Assembly: GCF_017743995.1 (NCBI RefSeq)
Contig: NZ_JAGHRB010000002.1
Location: forward strand, 362,571 to 426,570
From: Ruegeria sp. R13_0
GTDB lineage: Bacteria > Pseudomonadota > Alphaproteobacteria > Rhodobacterales > Rhodobacteraceae
Length of the DNA stretch: 64,000 nt
Reading direction: 5' to 3'
Part shown: in pieces, positions 60,617 through 64,000 of the stretch
How positions within the stretch are numbered: the stretch's first letter is position 1
How the letters are laid out: every line of letters begins with the position of its first letter
Made by a program: the position numbers and the translations under genes
The notes under the pieces: generated by a model
What the model was told of the DNA's origin: nothing
The model's input: only the letters and a program-made list of their open reading frames with translations
Database searches by the model: none

Positions 60617-60632
60617 ACATTACCAAATTGTA
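60617..60632. promoter_or_regulatory. Half-site shared with the oxidase-promoter repeat
   Basis: ACATTACC-AAAT-TGTATATT in the divergent region between the response regulator and the GT39 gene. The left half equals an arm of the repeat at 58433. The right half is degenerate. Confidence 0.4.
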
Positions 60633-60698
60633 TATTTTCGCCCACGATTAGAGGATTTCGAGAACCTTAGTCGGTCCTTGAACTCACAGGATGGATCC

Positions 60699-62219
60699 AT
60701 GGTTACAATCGACCCCGGCTTTCAGTCGAGCAGCGCTCGAGCTGCCCCTTTTCATACATTCAGACTTAAAACGTCTCATCGAAATGTGCTGTTCAGTTGC
60801 CTGGCCGGTTTTCTGACTATCCGCGTTTTGCTAATCTTCTGGCTCCCGATCACGGACACGACCGAGGCCAGATACGCAGAGATCGCTCGCAAGATGTTGG
60901 AGACCGGGAACTGGATCACGCCTCAATTCGACTATGGCGTGCCGTTCTGGGCGAAGCCGCCATTGCATACTTGGGCTTCGGCGCTTGGCATGAAAGTTTT
61001 CGGGGTCGGGCATTTCGGCGCGCGCGTTCCGATCCTGCTTTTAAGCATGGCGTCCTTGGCCGTGACCTATTCACTGATGCGGTATCGGGGCGGGTTCGAT
61101 CAGGCCTTGATAGCAATAACCGTCCTCACGTCATCACTTTTGTTTTTCGGCGCGTCGGCCTTTGTAATGACGGATATGGCGCTTGTCCTGGGAACTGCGC
61201 TTTGCATGGCTGGCTTCTTCGTCTGCGTGACTGCGCCCGATCGGGTTGCCTGGGGGTATCTGTTTTTCTTCGGTCTGGCTGTTGGCCTGCTGGCAAAGGG
61301 GCCGGTTGCCCTTGTTCTGACTGGCATCCCGATCTTCCTGTGGCTGCTGATTGGCAACCGTTGGTCCGTTCTGAAACAGTTGCCGTGGCGGATCGGTCTT
61401 TTTCTAACGAGTATCCTGTCGCTGCCGTGGTATCTGGCGGCCGAGGCCGCGACGCCAGGATACCTGCGCTATTTCTTGATCGGAGAGCACATAGAGCGCT
61501 TTCTCGTCTCGGGCTGGGAGGGCGACCTTTACGGCAACGGACATGCCGAACCCAGAGGCATGATCTGGATCTTTGCACTGGGCGCGTTTTTACCGTGGAG
61601 CTTCTTTGCAGCCGCGCTCTTGGCCCGACCAAAACGCGTGCTGCGACAAGTCCGCGAGGATGATAGCGGCTGGCACAGCTATCTGCTGCTGTGGTGTCTG
61701 TCACCGTTGATCCTATTCACGTCAGCGGCCAACATCCTGCCCGCTTATACGCTGCCAGCACTCCCGGCTGCTGCGTTGCTGTTGGTTTCGCTCTGGGCGA
61801 CAGATGCGACGCAGCGAGATGGGGTTATTCGCCGGGCATTTGTGTGCGCGGTTTGCGGGTGCAGCGCAGTTTATCTATGTCTTTCGCTTTTTGTTTTCGC
61901 AGCTCCGGTCCGCCTGAAGCTGCGATCAGAAAAGGACCTGATCGAGCAGGTCATCGCAATGGCCCCCGAAACACAAGTGACCTATTGGGGTGGCCGCAGC
62001 TATTCTGCCGAGTTCTATTCTGCAGGAGCCGTGCGCACGACAGACGATCCGGCGGCAATTGAGCACATGCTGTCCAACGCATATCCGGATGCCTTGGCCG
62101 TGGAACCACGTGACCTACCCAAAATCGAGCATCTGATTGTAAACCGGTTTCAAAATCTGGGCCGCACCGGTCGTCGATACCTGTTTGTCGAGTTTCCCCG
62201 TGCTGGAAGTCAGACATGA
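60699..62219 (+). CDS. GT39-family glycosyltransferase (ArnT/PMT_2-like)
   Basis: Inner-membrane glycosyltransferase of 506 residues from ATG 60699 (AGGATGG upstream). It has about ten hydrophobic segments and the first-loop catalytic motif DTTEARYAEIARKMLETGNWI, which includes the acidic pair conserved in ArnT. The loop FDYGVPFWAKPPLHTW is also typical of this group. Such enzymes transfer a sugar from undecaprenyl phosphate to lipid A or other envelope acceptors. It overlaps the next gene (ATGA), which makes the polyprenyl-linked donor. Confidence 0.88.
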   Translation: MVTIDPGFQSSSARAAPFHTFRLKTSHRNVLFSCLAGFLTIRVLLIFWLPITDTTEARYAEIARKMLETGNWITPQFDYGVPFWAKPPLHTWASALGMKVFGVGHFGARVPILLLSMASLAVTYSLMRYRGGFDQALIAITVLTSSLLFFGASAFVMTDMALVLGTALCMAGFFVCVTAPDRVAWGYLFFFGLAVGLLAKGPVALVLTGIPIFLWLLIGNRWSVLKQLPWRIGLFLTSILSLPWYLAAEAATPGYLRYFLIGEHIERFLVSGWEGDLYGNGHAEPRGMIWIFALGAFLPWSFFAAALLARPKRVLRQVREDDSGWHSYLLLWCLSPLILFTSAANILPAYTLPALPAAALLLVSLWATDATQRDGVIRRAFVCAVCGCSAVYLCLSLFVFAAPVRLKLRSEKDLIEQVIAMAPETQVTYWGGRSYSAEFYSAGAVRTTDDPAAIEHMLSNAYPDALAVEPRDLPKIEHLIVNRFQNLGRTGRRYLFVEFPRAGSQT

Positions 62220-63223
62220 AACAGGAACGTATAACGGCGCCCTTTCGCTTGGCCGAAGATTTCAATCTGTGGAAAGCCCCGATCCCGGCGCTGACCATCG
62301 TTATCCCCGCACATAACGAAGAGGGAAATATCGACGAAGCAATTGCTCGCGTGCACACCCATGTCACACGCTTGCTCGAAAGCTATGAAATCATCATTGT
62401 CGATGACGGCAGCACAGACTCTACATTGTCACGCGCCAAGGCTTTGGCCGCTGATTATCCGCTGCGCGTTCTGCGACTTTCGCGGAATTTTGGCAAGGAA
62501 CAGGCTATTATGGCGGGCCTGAGAACCAGCCGCGGAAAGGCTGTTGTGATCCTGGATGCCGACCTGCAAGAACCTTTGTCTTGTTTGAATGACATGTGGA
62601 AGGCTTATGAAGACGGCTTTGAGATGGTCTATACCAGCCGAGCCCATCGCGCCGATGAGCCCAGATCCAAACGGCTTCTTACGTGGCTTTTCTACAAACT
62701 GTTAAACCTTGGCTCAGACATAGCCATCCCGCCGGACTCGCGTGATTTCCGTTTGATGGACCGACGGGTTGTCGATGCGCTTTGTGATATGCCGGAAAGC
62801 AACCGCTTCATGAAAGGTCTGTATGGGTGGGTGGGCTTTCGCAGCAAGGAAATCAGGATCGAGCTTGAGCCACGCATGCACGGTACGTCGAAATTCCGGT
62901 TGATCGGATTGATGAAACTCGCTCTTACCGGTCTCACGTCTTTCACAACTTGGCCGCTGAGAATCTGGACGGTCATCGGATTTTCCATTGCGGCACCGTC
63001 CATTTTCTATGGATTTTGGATCGCAGTTCGCACCCTTGTGTTTGGTATAGACGTCCCAGGATGGTCCACCCTAGCTGCCGCGATATTTCTTCTCGGAGGC
63101 GTGCAACTCGTTTCGGTAGGCATTCTTGGCGAATATGTTGCAAGGGTCTTCGGAGAAGTGAAAGGCCGACCTGGTTTTATCGTTGCGGAAGATTTCAGCC
63201 CCAATCTGGACGGATCGCCATGA
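62216..63223 (+). CDS. GT2-family polyprenyl-phosphate glycosyltransferase (GtrB/ArnC-like)
   Basis: Glycosyltransferase of 335 residues. The GT-A domain (about 20-230) contains IVIPAHNEEGNIDEAI, IIVDDGSTDST and the DADLQEP acidic motif; it is followed by two C-terminal membrane helices (about 245-305). GtrB/ArnC proteins load a sugar onto undecaprenyl phosphate, supplying the preceding GT39 enzyme. It overlaps its neighbours on both sides, showing a tightly coupled operon. Confidence 0.93.
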   Translation: MKQERITAPFRLAEDFNLWKAPIPALTIVIPAHNEEGNIDEAIARVHTHVTRLLESYEIIIVDDGSTDSTLSRAKALAADYPLRVLRLSRNFGKEQAIMAGLRTSRGKAVVILDADLQEPLSCLNDMWKAYEDGFEMVYTSRAHRADEPRSKRLLTWLFYKLLNLGSDIAIPPDSRDFRLMDRRVVDALCDMPESNRFMKGLYGWVGFRSKEIRIELEPRMHGTSKFRLIGLMKLALTGLTSFTTWPLRIWTVIGFSIAAPSIFYGFWIAVRTLVFGIDVPGWSTLAAAIFLLGGVQLVSVGILGEYVARVFGEVKGRPGFIVAEDFSPNLDGSP

Positions 63224-63627
63224 TACCTCAAATCTGCCGGTTTGGAGCGGTCGGAGTCATAGCAACACTTGTGCATATAGCGCTCGGCCTTTTGCTGATC
63301 CGCTGCGGCCTCATACTTCACGTTGCAAACGCACTGGCGTTTAGCTGCGCTTTTTTGTTGGGATTCACAGCACACTACTTCTTTACCTTTAGGGATAAGT
63401 CTGCCTCAATCCTGATGGCACTGTCGCGATATTTTGTAGTCGCGATGACAGGTTATGCGCTAAATGGCGCGATACTGATCGCCGCAGAGTCGACCGATAA
63501 AATTTCAGCTAAACCCGCCCTCGTTTTGGCTGTTGCTCTTGTACTACACTGTCCTTCTTTCTTAGTCGAAATTGGGCATTTTGATCGTGGAACAACAGTT
63601 CCCTTTTCGATCGAGATAGGGTTGTAG
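63220..63627 (+). pseudogene. GtrA-family flippase, apparent frameshift near the C-terminus
   Basis: Small membrane protein from ATG 63220, overlapping the GT2 stop. Four hydrophobic segments match GtrA, which flips polyprenyl-linked sugars, up to about residue 110 (KPALVLAVALVL). The annotated frame then ends HCPSFLVEIGHFDRG..., a soluble tail. In the next frame the same bases read LSFFLSRNWAF and stop at 63594, which is the usual GtrA ending. A single-base loss near 63548 would explain both, so the gene is frameshifted, or the base is a sequencing error. Confidence 0.75.
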
Positions 63628-64000
63628 GGTGCTATAGGATACTTCCGGGACGCTGCTCACAGCCAATTTGGTTTAGCAAAAATGGCAGCGACGTCATTTT
63701 CTTGATGCGTTAGCTTAACGTCTGCTTTGTGAACGCGGCAATGCAGCACTTAAGGAAAGGGCGAATGGCGTGTGTGGATGGCTCCTGCATAGCAAGTCCT
63801 TTTTGACCTGATTTGTGCATTTGTCAGAAGCAGTCATGTGTCCGGCCTTTTTGCGCGGTTTTGACCGCTGGCCCTGATGGGTTCCGCAAACCAAGTTCCT
63901 ATCAGCTTTGCGGGCTCTTACGCCCGCGCCATTCGGCGGAGTGTCCTGGTTTTGGCGGCTGACTTATGCACCATCATCTCGCGGGTCTTGCTAACTCATT
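63628..64000. other. Intergenic region at the right window edge
   Basis: About 370 bases with no recognised gene. It contains a clear hairpin at 63910-63927 and may extend into a feature beyond the window. Confidence 0.4.
63910..63927. terminator. GC-rich hairpin near window end
   Basis: GCGGGC/GCCCGC arms with a 6-base loop (TCTTAC). It resembles a terminator stem, but no T-tract is evident on the plus strand. Confidence 0.35.

Overview
The window reads as a low-copy extrachromosomal replicon (plasmid or chromid) of a marine Roseobacter-group alphaproteobacterium (Rhodobacteraceae). This rests on the many binding-protein-dependent and TRAP uptake systems, the organosulfonate and compatible-solute type genes, the GC-rich codon use, and a Rep_3 initiator / ParA / ParB module at 38.9-43.2 kb. 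No rRNA, tRNA or CRISPR array was seen. All calls come from reading the sequence; no database search was run.

Layout. (1) 0-8.6 kb: a Dpp/Opp-type ABC importer, two paralogous XRE-cupin regulators around an Old-Yellow-Enzyme-type demethylase, and a divergent CocE-like hydrolase, probably one catabolic unit. (2) 8.6-14.8 kb: a patchwork of single genes and remnants (GNAT, HDAC-like deacetylase, YdeI-like protein), ending in a NemR-like redox sensor divergent from a DJ-1/PfpI protein with two matching operators. (3) 14.8-23.1 kb: GntR regulator, Gfo/Idh oxidoreductase, SsuD-like monooxygenase, aldo/keto reductase, flavin reductase, TRAP transporter and a PhyH-type dioxygenase. This is the best candidate for an undescribed pathway: oxidative desulfonation resembling the sulfoquinovose monooxygenase route but with TRAP uptake. 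(4) 23.1-24.8 kb: SEL1-repeat protein and a MauG/cytochrome c peroxidase head to head. (5) 25.2-30.3 kb: complete frcRBCAK fructose-type ABC operon. (6) 30.8-38.2 kb: LacI regulator, sugar-type ABC importer and a GH63/mannosylglycerate-hydrolase-like enzyme, with a perfect 16-bp operator upstream of lacI.

(7) 38.4-43.7 kb: the replication and partition module. It contains a divergent rep gene, 22-bp iterons, a DnaA box and three copies of a 17-bp palindrome (GGTTTCG-N3-CGAAACC) that are probably the parS centromere. Broken IS6-family transposases lie on both sides. (8) 43.7-47.5 kb: debris, namely an amidohydrolase whose N-terminus was replaced by an IS6 remnant, a PLD/cardiolipin-synthase-like protein and a truncated integrase. 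(9) 47.8-54.2 kb: LysR regulator, CuyA/D-cysteine-desulfhydrase-type lyase, ProXVW-type ABC importer and an alpha/beta hydrolase. (10) 54.7-63.6 kb: envelope genes (HbpS/GlcG-like, PepSY, GT25, multicopper oxidase), a two-component system, and a divergent GT39-GT2-GtrA operon whose last gene appears frameshifted.

A recurring feature is a GC-rich hairpin directly after the binding-protein gene of four ABC operons, as expected for differential expression of the binding protein.
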